Shown one piece after another: positions 20,305 through 30,717 of a stretch of 64,000 nucleotides of DNA. Within the stretch, counting starts at the first letter, position 1. Each line of letters starts with the position of its first letter. Origin of the DNA: Tupaia tana (taxonomy: Eukaryota; Chordata; Mammalia; Scandentia; Tupaiidae); NCBI GenBank assembly GCA_026018925.1, contig JAKSZU010000026.1, positions 14,995,127 to 15,059,126 on the forward strand. Direction: 5' to 3'. Position numbers and translations under genes: made by a program. The notes beneath the pieces are model-generated. The model was not told the origin of the DNA and made no database searches. It saw only the letters and a list, made by a program, of their open reading frames with translations.

Positions 20305-20562
20305 TTTTTTTCTGGCGCGGGGGGGGGGTTGCTATAAGGCAGGTGCACTCACCAGAAAGTCAGAGAGAGACAGAAAGTGAGAAACCACCCCCCAAGGGGG
20401 ATGGCCACGCCGCAATTTCTTCTACTCCAGTCTCCTCTTGGGATCTTGGGCACACACACACAGATGCCCAGCGTGAGTTTAAGCCACTGGGTCCGGGACT
20501 CAAACCATAGTCGACTACATGGGAGTCCAGCAACATAGCCATTATGCCAACTGCTGGTTCCC
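20305..20562 (-). mobile_element. Tu type III SINE with an internal G run
   Basis: The start contains GCGCGGGGGGGGGG before TTGCTATAAGGCAGGTGCAC; the head ends GCCAACTGCTGGTTCCC. The 14-bp perfect TSD CAACTCTTCCTTTC lies at 20291-20304 and 20563-20576. Confidence 0.93.
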
Positions 20563-20624
20563 CAACTCTTCCTTTCAATGTTGCCCCATCTCCAAGTCTT
20601 GTTGAGTTGACCTCTCAAATCTGT

Positions 20625-20830
20625 AAAGGACCAGAGAGCAAATATTTTCAGCTTTGCAGGCAATATGATCTTCATCACAACTACCCCACTTTTTCATTGT
20701 GGCACAAAGCATCTAACTGACAGTCACAGACAAATGGCTATAGCTATGGTCCAATATAAAACTTTATTTACAAATACAGGTGGAGGGCCATATTTGATAT
20801 AGATAGTGACTTATGTTCTACTTTTTTCCC
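20625..20830 (+). mobile_element. hAT-type MITE fragment (same family as 24005 and 54312)
   Basis: AAAGGACCAGAGAGCAAATA, TTTTCAGCTTTGCAGGCAAT and AATATAAAACTTTATTTACA followed by GGTGGAGGGCCATATTTG match an old hAT MITE family. Ends are not resolved. Confidence 0.65.
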
Positions 20831-20887
20831 TCTTGTCCTCCATCACTACCACCCTAGTCCAAACTATATAGAAGTCTCCAAATGGAT

Positions 20888-21500
20888 GGCTATGGTTTGA
20901 ATATCCCTCCAAATTTCATGTGTTGAGATTTGGTTGTGATGGGTGGGACTTTTAGGGGGAGATTAGGATTAAGGTCATTAGGGCAGTATGTCCATGATTG
21001 AAGCCTGGTGGGTTTATAAGGAGAAGAAATAAAACAGAGATGCATGGGCACAGACATATGTGCTGCTGCTGTCCACCATGTTGTAATTCAGCCAGAAGAC
21101 CCTCAGCAAATGTAGTCCTTGGACCTTGGAACCTTGGACTTCCAAGCCATGAGATGAGTAAACCTCTTTTTTTTTTTTTTTTTTTTTGGAGAGGTTTTTT
21201 GCTATAGGGCGTGTGTTCTCGCCAGACAGACAGAGACAGAGAGACAGAAAGCGAGAAATCACCCCCTAGGGGGTGCCACGCTGCACTCCCTTCTCCTCCA
21301 TTCTCCTCTCAGGATCTTGGGCACATATGCACACGCGCCTGGCGTGAGTTTTTTAAGCCACTGGGTCTGGGACTCGAACAGCGCTCGGCTATGTGGGAGT
21401 CCAGCGACATAGCCATTACTGCTGGTCCTGAGTAAACCTCTTTTTAAGAACTACCCAGACTTGGGCATTTTCTGTCATTAGTAATGGAAGAGACTAGGGC
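20888..21500 (+). mobile_element. MaLR-type solo LTR fossil, split by a Tu III
   Basis: GGCTATGGTTTGAATATCCC, TCATGTGTTGAGATTTGGTT, GGTGGGTTTATAAGGAGAAG, CCAAGCCATGAGATGAGTAA and, after the SINE, CTCTTTTTAAGAACTACCCA are the usual MaLR LTR blocks in order. Old, decayed, non-coding, with no internal region. Confidence 0.8.
21171..21429 (-). mobile_element. Tu type III SINE, inserted in the MaLR LTR
   Basis: Poly-T, GCTATAGGGCGTGTGTTCTC, GA block, body and a head truncated to GCCATTACTGCTGGTCC. The perfect 15-bp TSD GAGTAAACCTCTTTT lies at 21156-21170 and 21430-21444. Confidence 0.93.
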
Positions 21501-21699
21501 GTGAATCATTCCATATCCATTTTGGTGCCAAATCCAATCCATCAAGGTAATTTTCCCATAATGAGCATCTGGCTGTGAGATGAGATTCTGGCCAGATTGA
21601 GATTCCACCATGATCTCCCATCGTTGACAGGCTACTCCCAAATCCTGAACCTCCCCCACAAAAACCTGGGTGAGCTGGCTTCAGCCCCCTCTCTAGTTT

Positions 21700-22060
21700 C
21701 ATCTCACCTTCTCTGCGCCCATCAAAGGACTTCCCTAAATTAACTATGCTCTCTCCTGCCTCAAACTCTTAGCTAGTGGACATCCACTCATCATTATCAC
21801 TTCATCTCAATCATGGCTTCCTTGGGAAAGCATTTCCTAACTTCCCCTGTTACAGAAATTACTCTTTTCTCAACTTCTACACTCTTCTAAGGAAGCGCTC
21901 ATCGCAATTCTCAGGTGGACACTTACTGATGGGAGTATTTGTTGCATGCTCTGTTCTTCCAGTTTCAGTTGCAGGAGGGCAGTGCCCACGTAGGTCTTGC
22001 TCATTATTGTCCCTGGCACTGAGCACTTACCCACAGGTATTTTTAATTGAGTAACAGTAA
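21700..22060 (+). mobile_element. L2 LINE 3'UTR
   Basis: CCTTGGGAAAGCATTTCCTA, CTTCTAAGGAAGCGCTCATC, TTGTCCCTGGCACTGAGCAC and AATTGAGTAACAGTAATG follow the sense L2 3' end order. Ancient. Confidence 0.6.
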
Positions 22061-22318
22061 TGCTGCAGGCACTGCTTTGTGCTCAGCATGGTGGGCTTTC
22101 AGCTACTCAGAATCCGGAGAGCAAAGGAGAAAGAATTTTGCTTGTCACCCTTCAGAGCCACAGAGCTAGCTGTGGCAAGAACTCAAGTTGCCAGACTCGG
22201 ATGAAGTCTTCTGGATTTTAAGGATGGTTCTTCTCCCTTAATTGACCAGAGAAGCAAGTTCTGAAGAAAAACCCAGAAAATTCATTTCATTGATTGGAAG
22301 ATAAAAAGCTCTTTATTG

Positions 22319-22577
22319 GGACCAGCAAATGTTGTAATGGTTTCATTGCTGGGCACCCACATAGTTAACCATGGTTCGAGTCCTGAACCCAGTGGCTTAA
22401 AACTCACACCAGGCATATGGTATGTGAGTGCCCAAAGTCCTGAGAAGAGAATGGAAAGGGATTGTGGCGTGGTCATCCCCCCACTTGGGGAGGGCAGTTT
22501 CTCACTTTCTTTCTCTCTGTCTCTGTCTTTCCTGCCAGCACACACACCCTACAGCAAAAAGTTCTAAAAAAGAAAAA
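22319..22577 (+). mobile_element. Tu type III SINE
   Basis: GGGACCAGCAAATGTTGTAA head, B box GGTTCGAGTCC, body, and CACACACCCTACAGCAAAAA. The imperfect target duplication AAAGCTCTTTAT / AAAGCCCTTTAT flanks it. Intermediate age. Confidence 0.88.
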
Positions 22578-22629
22578 AAAAGCCCTTTATCATTGCATGG
22601 GGGCAGTAGTGGTGATGATGACACTGATA

Positions 22630-22900
22630 TATAGTAGGGACTCCTGGTTATAAGTGACAGATAACACACCTTAAGTTTCTTTTATTGGGTCATCTGAAAA
22701 ATCATGACATGTTTTTTCTATGCAAAAATGCGTCATGACTTTCCAACCACTCAATGGTATAAAGAGCATTTTTTGGCACATTTAACTGAAAAGTCCAGGG
22801 TTGTACAGGCTTCAGGCAAGGCTCATAGCATAGCTGTGCTCAGAGGCCCTGGCTCCATGAGCTCCTGGGCAGGATCTGAAAGCCTGTTTCTCGTCCCTGG
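22630..22900 (+). mobile_element. Unnamed ancient interspersed repeat, split by a palindromic MITE
   Basis: GACTCCTGGTTATAAGTGAC and, after the MITE, TTAACTGAAAAGTCCAGGG with CAGGCTTCAGGCAAGGCTC form a layout I recognise as recurrent in mammalian introns, and similar text occurs at 25010-25620. I cannot name the family. Confidence 0.4.
22685..22754. mobile_element. Palindromic MITE, copy 2
   Basis: TTGGGTCATCTGAAAAATCA then ATGCAAAAATGCGTCATGACT and CCACTCAA form a 70-bp near-perfect inverted repeat around TTTTTTCTATG. TA precedes it at 22683-22684. It shares arms with copies at 8075 and 30718. Confidence 0.7.
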
Positions 22901-22904
22901 TCAA

Positions 22905-23850
22905 AATTCCTGACTGGGGATTAGAGTGTAAGTGTTTCACCAGACCCCTTGTTGCTTTGCTTAAGGTCCTTGTTAGCCCGATTCTTCCCTCTGCTGAGAG
23001 TCAGGGCATCGCCTGGCAGGTGTGGGTGGCATGAAGCTTAGCACCTGCAGCATCAATCCCTCCTCTGTCATCTCTGTCTGAACGTCTGTCTATCTCCAAA
23101 GGATCACCCGTCTCTTTTTCTGTTGGTTTCTCCTGGAACCCGTCTTCCTCCTCTTTTCTCTTTCTGTGTTGCCTTTGCTCTCGGTGTCTCTTCCTTTTAA
23201 CCTCCGCTTCTCTCATCTCTAATCTCTATCTGTCTGTCTTCTATCCACCCCTCTCTGTCCTTTCCTCTCTCTCCTCTCCATCCAGTCTCCATGACCCATC
23301 CTTTCCAGCTGCTGAGCACAGGCAGCCCCTCCGTGCTGCGTTCCTCAGAACCTTCACACTGCAGAGATGATCCGGACAAGGCAACTGGGGACTGGAGGGA
23401 GGGTGGACTAACACCTTCAGAGGCCAGATCTTCTGACTGTTTGGGAAGAAGGCAGAGGATTTCGGGCTTCGTGCTGAGGATGAGCAGGAAGGAGAGGCAG
23501 AGAGCAGAGAAGGAGCCACCTGTGGCAGGGGATGGTTGTCCGCTCAGGGAAACTCGATACTGACCCCACCCATCATGACAAGGCCAAGGTCCTAGTCTTC
23601 CAGTGTTCATTGGCATGCTTCTTGCTGGAGTGATTTTCTGTTTGTCCAAACGTCCCAGGCAGCTTTTGGCTGCAGTGTTCTCCGTAAACTCCAGGAACCG
23701 CTGTGATAGCACCAGCACCTTGAGGCTGCTGCCCCTGATCCACCAGTGGCTCTTCCTGCAGGGGTAGGGGACTAGCAGGGAACTGCTAACCCTGTCAGTC
23801 ACCCAAACATCAGGGTCCTCTGGGGCTGGGAGGCACCACAGTGCAGTAGA
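22905..23850. other. CT-rich and unique-looking sequence, nothing recognised
   Basis: 23040-23290 is pyrimidine-rich on the plus strand (many TCTCT and CTGTC blocks). The 237-residue open frame on the minus strand (23197-23910) has low-complexity composition and no recognisable domain, so I do not call it a gene. Confidence 0.5.
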
Positions 23851-23990
23851 AAGCATAGGGGTTCTGCCTTCGCCACCCCTGGTTGGCACCTCACCTGTCT
23901 GTTTTCCCATCTATAAAATGGAGCTAATGAGTCTTCCTGACCTCACAGAGCTGCAGTGAGGACCAGAGGAGCCTATGACACGTGTTATGA
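23850..23990 (+). mobile_element. MIR SINE fragment
   Basis: GTCTGTTTTCCCATCTATAA, AATGGAGCTAATGAGTCTTC and CTCACAGAGCTGCAGTGAGG are MIR core in sense. Confidence 0.65.
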
Positions 23991-24004
23991 GCTGTGCAGG
24001 GTCA

Positions 24005-24355
24005 GCTGCTTTCTCTGCCAAAAGCCAAATCGCAAATATCTTCAGCTTTGTAGATGAGCAGTCTGTCACAAAGACGTTCCCTGACTTACGATGGTTCAAT
24101 TTACTATTTTTCAACTTTATTACGGTATGAAAGTGATGCACTTTCAGTAGAAACCATGCTGCAAATTAGTAGTCGAAATGCATTTTGGCTTACAATATTA
24201 TGTTTTCAATGCATGATGGGCTTATCAAGTTGAGGCACATCTGTCCTCTGCTTGTCTGTGGTACCGTGATTGCAGCCACATGTAACTGGATGGCCAGGGC
24301 TGTGTTCCGATAAAACTTTATTAACAAAACAAGGATGAGCTGTGTTTGCCCAGCC
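24005..24355 (+). mobile_element. hAT-type MITE, split by a Tigger-type element
   Basis: GCAAATATCTTCAGCTTTGT before, and GGGCTGTGTTCCGATAAAAC, TTTATTAACAAAACAAGGAT after, belong to the same old hAT MITE as the copies at 20625 and 54312. The centre, about 24075-24245, is another transposon. Confidence 0.65.
24075..24245. mobile_element. Tigger-type (TcMar) MITE
   Basis: CCCTGACTTACGATGGTTCA, AAAGTGATGCACTTTCAGTA and TTTTCAATGCATGATGGGCT with an inverted end TTGAGGCACATCTGTCC resemble TcMar-Tigger derivatives ending in CTTACGATGG repeats. Exact name uncertain. Confidence 0.6.
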
Positions 24356-24361
24356 TCTGGT

Positions 24362-24500
24362 TAGGCTCAGACTTGGAGCTAAGGAAGACCTGGTTTCAGA
24401 TCCTAGCTCTGCTGCCTAGTGACTATGAGGCTTTCCTTGGATAAGTAATGTCTGTGAGCCTCAGTTTCTTATCTGCAGAGTTTGGAGATTAATAGGACCT
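24362..24500 (+). mobile_element. MIR SINE
   Basis: GGTTTCAGATCCTAGCTCTG, CCTTGGATAAGTAATGTCTG and TGAGCCTCAGTTTCTTATCT are sense MIR in order. Confidence 0.75.
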
Positions 24501-24631
24501 CCATCCTGGAAGGGATTAGAATTCAGAGGTCTAGAGAGAGGAGATGATTTCTTAGCTTCTCTCTCTCTTTTGGAAATCCCATAGAACCTGGGCCAAGGAG
24601 TAGGGGTTGCTGTTAAAAGAAGGGTTCCTGG

Positions 24632-24878
24632 GGACCAGCAGTTAGCGTAATGGCTATGTCGCTGGACTCCCACGTAGTCGACCGTGGTTTGAGTCCCGGA
24701 CCCGGCGGCTTAAACTCACGCTGGGCGCGTGTCTGTGCGTGCCCAAGGTCCCGAGAGGAGAATGGAGAAGGGATTGCAGCATGGCCATCCCCCCTGGAGG
24801 GTGATTTCTCGCTTTCTGTCTCTGTCTCTGTCTTTCTGGCGAGCGCATGCCCCCTATAGTAAAAACCTCTCAAAAATA

Positions 24879-24918
<40 letters not shown>

Positions 24919-24980
24919 AAAAGAAAAGAAAAGAAAAGAAAAGAAAAGAAAAGAAAAGAAAAGAAAAGAAAAGAAAAGAA
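24632..24980 (+). mobile_element. Tu type III SINE with an expanded GAAA tail
   Basis: GGGACCAGCAGTTAGCGTAA head, B box GGTTTGAGTCCC, CGGCGGCTTAAACTCACG and CCCCCTATAGTAAAAACCTC; the tail is a long microsatellite. The flanking duplication GGTTCCTGG is seen at 24623-24631 and 24987-24995. Confidence 0.92.
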
Positions 24981-24987
24981 AAGAAAA
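24879..24987. repeat. (GAAA)n then (GAAAA)n microsatellite
   Basis: About eleven GAAA units followed by some fourteen AAAAG units, grown from the A-tail of the Tu III SINE. Likely highly polymorphic. Confidence 0.95.
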
Positions 24988-25009
24988 GGTTCCTGGCTTC
25001 TAGACCTTC

Positions 25010-25620
25010 AAGATTACATTTGTCAGGAGTTTTTCAGATGTGAGTTACAGAGACACACCATGTACTAGTTTTAGCAAATATAAGTAAAGTTGATTCACAC
25101 ACTGAAAAAAAAAATCTGGGACACAGAGATGGCATAGACATCACTGGACTCCCACATGGCTGACCAGGGTTTGAGTCTCAGACCCAGACACTTGAAACTC
25201 ACATTGGGCATGTGTACTTGTGTGCCCAAAATCCTGAGAGGGAAATGGAGGAGTAGGGATTGTGGCATGGCCATACTCCTGGGGGATGAATTCTTGCTTT
25301 CTGTCTCTCTGGTGAGTGCACACACCCTCTAGCAAAAATCTCTCCCTTAAAAAAAAAAAATTTAAAAACCAACTACATGTGGAACAGGACTTCAGGAATG
25401 GCTGGATCCCAGAGCTCAGTGTCATCAAGATATATTCTTTCTCTCTCTCCATCTCAGCCCTGTTTCCCTCCTTGTGGGTTTAATTAGGATCCTTCCTTGG
25501 CTGCTTCAAGCTTCCATCGTCACCGCTCTAAGTGCTTCAGAAAAATAAAAGAGTCCCAGGATTAGCTCTGATTAGACTGGTGGGAACACACACATGTTTA
25601 TCCTGAAATAATCACTCTAG
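25010..25620 (+). mobile_element. Unnamed ancient repeat, split by a Tu III
   Basis: CAGATGTGAGTTACAGAGAC before the SINE and GGACTTCAGGAATGGCTGG, TCTCCATCTCAGCCCTGTTT, GAGTCCCAGGATTAGCTCTG after it resemble the repeat at 22630. I cannot name it. Confidence 0.4.
25117..25368 (+). mobile_element. Tu type III SINE, older
   Basis: GGGACACAGAGATGGCATAG head, B box GGTTTGAGTCTC, ATTGTGGCATGGCCATACTC and GCACACACCCTCTAGCAAAA. CpGs are mostly lost. Confidence 0.82.
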
Positions 25621-26043
25621 CTAGTTAAATTGGAATTAATTGTATGGCCTGAGTCATTGGTTGATTCCTGAAGCCACAGAGTGAGTCAACCCCACTGAAC
25701 CAACTGGGTTTCAATCAAGGAATTGGGCTCTCCAAGGGATACCAGGGTGATGCCACCACCAGCATGGGATACTGAGCAGGCAAGAGCAGCCACCCTCTGT
25801 AGAAGCTGTCTAGGCTGTGGGTTGGGCGTGACCTGTCTGTCATGCTCTCATTCGTTTCTCCCCTCGTCGAGTAGCTGGGGGGAAATATGAATGATTATTC
25901 ATTCCAGAAGGGAACACAACCCTCTGTGGTGAGTATTCCTATTTTTGCTTCCTTGAGATTCCTCCTTTCAGAGGGTGTCAGGAAGCCCTTTGCCATGGGG
26001 CTTCAACTGGTCATGAAACAAGGAGGGTATGCTTCTAGCCAAG

Positions 26044-26465
26044 TAGTTTCCAACCTTGGTTGTACATTCAGATAACTTCAGGAGCTTAAAAAATATTCTG
26101 ATACTGGGTCAGCAGGTGGCATGGTGGTTAAGGCACTAGATTCTCACATGGCCAACCACGGTTCAAGTCTCAGACCTGGCGGCTTGAAAATCACACCAGG
26201 TCCATGTGTTTGCATGCCCAAAATTTTAGTAGGAAAATGGAGAAGGGATTGCAGTGTGGCTATCTGCCCCAGGCGGTGATTTCTCACTTTCCCTTTCTCT
26301 CTCTGGTGAGCACAGAAACCCTATGGCATAAACCCAAACAAACAAACAAAAAACTGATCCTCAGGCTGCATTTCATTTCAGTGCCATTGGCAGTTAGGGC
26401 CAGGGCATCAATACATTTTAAAGCCACCAGGGTAATTGCAGTGTGTAGCCATGGCTGAGAACCGT
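26044..26465 (+). mobile_element. hAT-Charlie-type MITE, split by a Tu III
   Basis: AGTAGTTTCCAACCTTGGTT, CATTCAGATAACTTCAGGAG, then after the SINE GATCCTCAGGCTGCATTTC, GGGCATCAATACATTTTAAA and the inverted end CATGGCTGAGAACCGT. The arms match each other as inverted repeats, as in Charlie-type MITEs. Confidence 0.72.
26103..26352 (+). mobile_element. Tu type III SINE, inserted in the hAT MITE
   Basis: GGGTCAGCAGGTGGCATGGT head, B box GGTTCAAGTCTC, ATTGCAGTGTGGCTATCTGC and CACAGAAACCCTATGGCATA with an AAACA-unit tail. Short flanking repeat around CTGAT. Confidence 0.85.
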
Positions 26466-27012
26466 AGATCCAGCTGGAGCTTCCCTGTATTCAAAAGCTT
26501 TCCTAGACAGGGCAAGCTAAGCTCTTGGAGGATTTCCTGAGCATTGACAACTTCAGCGTAGGCGCTACAGACTTTGTCTTCTCATTTCAAACTAAGTCCA
26601 AGTTCTAGAAATAAATCGAAGACAGATCTTAGACTGTGATGTGATCCCATGTGATTTATAGGTGCAGAGGCCCTGCTGGGCCCGTAATTCCCCAGTACTG
26701 TTCCTGCTTACCAACACCCTGATGAGTGTCAGATTATATGGTCCCCTGACTGCATCTTCAGCCAAGCTTGCACAGAGCACCTGCTCAGCTTCCCGAATAC
26801 AAATTTGCAGAGGTGGAAGAAGTTGACAGGCAGGCAGGTGTGAACTACAGATGCAACTGTGATTCCTGGGGGTGACAACAGGAAGATCAGGTTGTGAGGA
26901 CAGGGCCAAAAAGGAAACTGTGATAGCTGTTTAGGGGTTTGAACCACCTGCCAACTCCATCCATAGATCATTCATTCATTCATTCATTCATCCTTGCAGG
27001 AATCTGCAAAGT

Positions 27013-27225
27013 CGAGTTGTCAGATGGTAGTGTAGCAGTGACACAACTGGACCCACATGGGAAGAACCCAGGTTCACGCCCCGAGGTCTTCCTGTATATG
27101 CCAAGTGCATGTGTGTCCATGGTCCAGGCTGGCCAAGGCTGGGAGTGGATTGTGGCATGAAGATACTGTTGGAGTACTTGTTTCTCTTTCTTTGTCTAAC
27201 AAAGTAAATTTTAAAAACCTAGAAA
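27013..27225 (+). mobile_element. SINE-C family copy
   Basis: GAGTTGTCAGATGGTAGTGT head, GGTTCACGCCCCG B-box-like, CCTGTATATGCCAAGTGCAT, GGCTGGCCAAGGCTGGGAGT, GGATTGTGGCATGAAGATAC, a short CT-rich part and an AAAGTAAATTTT end. A good family reference. Confidence 0.82.
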
Positions 27226-27951
27226 GAATGATTTAAAGGAATAGGAGATCCTGGCAGCTCCTAAACGCTGATTCAATGGATCAACCACATCCAAATCTCT
27301 CTCCTGCTCTTTGTCCTATTCTCCGAGGCTGGTCCCAACATGTGGGCCTTTAACAAATTCCCATTGAGTTAGAACATAATTAGGAGACCAGCCTGGAGAC
27401 CAAGGTTAGTAGCTGCTGATTTTTTTTTTTTTAATTTTTTTGCCAGCTAAGAGCCATCTGAGAAAATAATGACAATGCAGTGAGTATTTCCACAAAATAC
27501 GTATCTTGCATTCCTTCTTGGTGTTAAATGACCTTTTTAAAAAATGAAATTATGGTAATCATAAATGGTGATTGATTTTTACTTCATGTCCTGACTTAGA
27601 AAAAAAATGCTAACCCTATGCAGTCCCTATTTATTAATTTTACCAGCCTATAAAATCCAAGTCAGGAGCAAGTCATTTCTCTAGATTGGAGCTTTACAAC
27701 TTTCTTGTTATTTAGTAATAAAACCTCTTTTCAAAAAATATCATATATAAAAGCCCAGTATATGAGTCAGTAGATAAAAGTGGAATTGTCCTGGGTTACA
27801 TGGAGCAGGGGGTCCTGCTAGCCTATCTCCTGGGTCTCTCCTTCTTTCTTTTCCTCAATAATAGTGACCTCTGAGATACTTCCTTGAAACTCAGTTTGGA
27901 AAGTGCTATTCTAGAAATGTTTTGAATGCTACAAGTAAGAAATCTGAGTCC

Positions 27952-28267
27952 CTGGGACCATCAGTTGGTGTGATGGCTATGTCACTGAACACCCATGTAG
28001 TCGACTGCGTTCGAATCCTGGACCCGGTGGCTTAAACTCACGCCGGGCACGTGTGCATGCCCAAAATCCCAAGAGAAGAACGGAGGAAGAGGGGTTGAGG
28101 CATGACCATCCCCCCAGGAAGTGATTTCTCGCTTTCTATCTCTGTCTCTCCGGCGAGCGCACACGCCCTATAGCGAAAACCTCTCAAAAAACAAACAAAC
28201 AAACAACAACAAAAAAACCCTCTCCCCTTTATCCCCCCCCCCAAAAAAAAAAAAAAGAAAAAGAAAA
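27952..28267 (+). mobile_element. Tu type III SINE, young, with a compound tail
   Basis: GGGACCATCAGTTGGTGTGA head, B box GTTCGAATCC, CpG-rich body, and GCACACGCCCTATAGCGAAA. The tail holds AAACA units, a C run and A/G runs. The 14-bp TSD AAGAAATCTGAGTC lies near 27937-27951 and 28268-28282. Confidence 0.92.
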
Positions 28268-28379
28268 AAGAAATCTGAGTCTCTAGGAGGGAAAACATTT
28301 TCCCAAAATTCTTGATTCTTAACTGGACTCAGTCATCACAAGACAACATATCATTGATAAATTTAAAAGATCTACTCAG

Positions 28380-28640
28380 GTCATTCTGTGGCCTAGTGGT
28401 TAAGGAGGATTTCCACATGAATCCAACTGAGGGGTTCAAGTCTTAGAGCTGGCAGCTTGAAAAATGTGCTGGTTACATGTGTGCACGTACCCCAAATCCC
28501 TGTAAGGTAGAGAAATGGAAGAGAAGGGACCGTGGTATAATGCTTTTCCCCTCTCTCTCTGTCTCCCAGGCCCTCTCTCTTCGGTGAGCACATGTGCCCT
28601 CTAGCAAATTAAAAACAAACAAACAAACAAAAACCTACAA
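28380..28640 (+). mobile_element. Tu type III SINE, older subfamily
   Basis: TGTGGCCTAGTGGTTAAGGA head, GGTTCAAGTCTTAGAGCTGG, GACCGTGGTATAATGCTTTT and GCACATGTGCCCTCTAGCAA; the tail is (AAAC)n. Diverged. Confidence 0.75.
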
Positions 28641-28724
28641 AAACTCCAATATGACTTAGAGCCTGTTAAGGGGTTTTGTTGTTGTTGTTATTTTTTGGGG
28701 GTGCTTTTTTGTAACAACTCTGGG

Positions 28725-28865
28725 AGGAGGTGCAGTTTGATTTCCTCATTTTGTGAAGGTCAGCATGGATCAGGGAAGTTAAGTGATTTTCTCAGAGTCA
28801 CTAAGACAAAGGAAGATTCAGGGACAGAGATGTTTCCCTTGAGGTCCAGAGCTCTTTTCTGACTG
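28725..28865 (-). mobile_element. MIR SINE fragment, antisense
   Basis: GATTTCCTCATTTTGTGAAG, GGGAAGTTAAGTGATTTTCT and TCAGAGTCACTAAGACAAAG resemble the MIR core in reverse. Confidence 0.6.
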
Positions 28866-28877
28866 CCCAGTTGCCTT

Positions 28878-29110
28878 CCTTCCTTCCTAGTTTGTTTGTT
28901 TGTTCACTCTGTCAAAGAGAGACAGAGAGACAGGCACCCCAACAGGTCTTCATGCTTTGATCCGCCCTCAACCACTGCCAGCCAGGATCACAGCATGTGC
29001 ACAGCTGGTGTGTACAGGAAGACCTTGGGACTTGAACCTGGGACCTTCCCACGTGGCTTCAACATCAGAACATTGTATAATTTTACCTCTGTGCCACATG
29101 GATGGCCATT
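28878..29110 (-). mobile_element. SINE-C family copy
   Basis: (TTTG)n start, GAGAGACAGAGAGACAGGCA, ACAGGTCTTCATGCTTTGAT, CAGCCAGGATCACAGCATGT, ACTTGAACCTGGGACCTTCC and CTGTGCCACATGGATGGCC. Reverse-strand SINE-C with a clear B-box complement. Confidence 0.8.
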
Positions 29111-29164
29111 TCCCACTTCTCTTTATGCTACCATCAGCTCTGGAGTCATGAACATAACTGTTAC

Positions 29165-29690
29165 TTCAAAATTGGTCTTTTTAAGAGTCACTTTGTCATC
29201 TGTCCATCCAACCAAAAATATTTTTGAGTTCCTGCTTCCATGATGGATATCAGGGCTACAGGGATGAATGTGTATCCAACAACTCCATCCTAGAGATTAA
29301 ACTTCTAGACTGCTGGGGTTCAGGGGGAGACAGATGCGAACAAACCAATTATGACAATAATCTGAGCTGCAAATTGCCAAGTTCGAGATGCCACAAAAAT
29401 CTAAAAGAGGGGAGGCTTCCATTAGCATGTATTAAACTGAGACCTGAAGCTAAGTAGGGTTAGGCAGGTGATGAATGCAATAGGACAGAAGTGGATTTAA
29501 GGCAGAAGGAGCAGCCTGTGTGGACCACTGACTGAGTTTGGCAGGTTTCAGGAACACAGGAGGTTTGAAGCTGGGAGAGGAAGTGTTGGAGGTGAGAGTG
29601 AAGATGTGAGCAGGAGCCAGCTCCAGAATTTAGTATCCTGGCTTCAGTCTCAGTGCTAAGGGAAGCTTTCAGGTCTTAGACTCAGGTACT
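29165..29690 (-). mobile_element. L2 LINE 3' region, antisense
   Basis: ACTGAGACCTGAAGCTAAGT, GCAGAAGGAGCAGCCTGTGT and GGAAGTGTTGGAGGTGAGAG in order match antisense L2 3' sequence, like the copy at 5740. Confidence 0.6.
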
Positions 29691-29756
29691 AACTCACCTG
29701 TGCTGTTGCTAGCCTGCTCTTCAAGGGGCAACTTCTGCTAGCTGACAAGTGGGCCT

Positions 29757-29888
29757 GTTATGATTAAATTGTTTGTCTTCCTCAAATAAAGATATGTTGA
29801 TGTCCTGACCCCCAGTACCTCATGATGTGACCTTATTTGGAAATAGGATCAGTGCAGAGACATTATAATGTATCCATTAACAACAGTG
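29757..29888 (+). mobile_element. MaLR-type LTR fragment (fossil)
   Basis: TGATTAAATTGTTTGTCTTC, GATATGTTGATGTCCTGACC and CCTTATTTGGAAATAGGATC are the beginning of a MaLR LTR. It is cut off by the mariner-like element at 29889. Old, broken, non-coding. Confidence 0.6.
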
Positions 29889-30025
29889 CTGGGGGAAGCT
29901 TAAAAAGTTCATAGACATGTGTATTAATGACAAAAAAGAAAAATATAATGTATGGATTTCAATTTTTTTTCATCCAAATAAACTTGTACTTAATTCCATT
30001 TACCATGAACTTTGTGAAGTCCCCT
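29889..30025 (-). mobile_element. Mariner-like MITE (Hsmar2-type ends), copy 2
   Basis: GGGGGAAGCTTAAAAAGTTC at the left and TTAATTCCATTTACCATGAA, CTTTGTGAAGTCCCC at the right form inverted ends. The inside (GTATGGATTTCAATTTTTTT) matches the other copies. About 137 bp. Confidence 0.75.
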
Positions 30026-30717
30026 GGAATGTTTCTGAGAAATGCATCAGTAGGCAGTTTTGTCTTGCAACCATCATAAAGTTTACCTAGATGGTCTAGT
30101 GTACCACACAGCTAGGCTTTATGGTCTCCTCTTCTGGGACAATTGTCATGTATGCAATCTGCCATTGACTAAAACACAGTGTCTGTAGGGTGTATTTCTA
30201 CGCTAAATTGTGTGCGTAGGTGCTAATGAGCCAGTCTCCTAGTGATTGTCTCATCCATCTGGGAGTAAATGTGTACTTTTGGCGGAAGTGACTTGCACTC
30301 TTCTCAGCTGTGAAATTGCTCATCAATCTATGCATTCAAGTGATCACCTCACACACGCCCCCCTAGTGACCATGAAGAGTTAAATGGTGCTTCCCCAGAT
30401 GCCTCTGGGCAGATGTTTGTTGTGGAGAAGAATCAGGACTGTTGTCCACCTCATGGGGGCTTGGGCAGAAGGGAGGGTGGGAGCCAGTTAGACACAGCTG
30501 TCACTGCCCAACCTCAGGCACCTGGTCTATACTGCCAGTAACACTATGGGAACAGGCTCTTTGGATTAAACCATTTTCCCCGTTAAAGGAGCTTCATCAG
30601 AACCCTCTTGCTTCCACTTGCCTCCTCATTTTATGATTTAATAGTAAATTAGTAACGTGCTTTTTAACTCAGAAAAAATGGAATGAGTTTGGCCTAAGAT
30701 GGCCTATGGTGGAATTA

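Noticed and set aside
23197-23910. 237-residue open frame on the minus strand
   Set aside because: Composition is low-complexity and CT/GA-driven, it shows no recognisable domain or splice context, and it overlaps a pyrimidine-rich stretch. Long chance frames are expected there.
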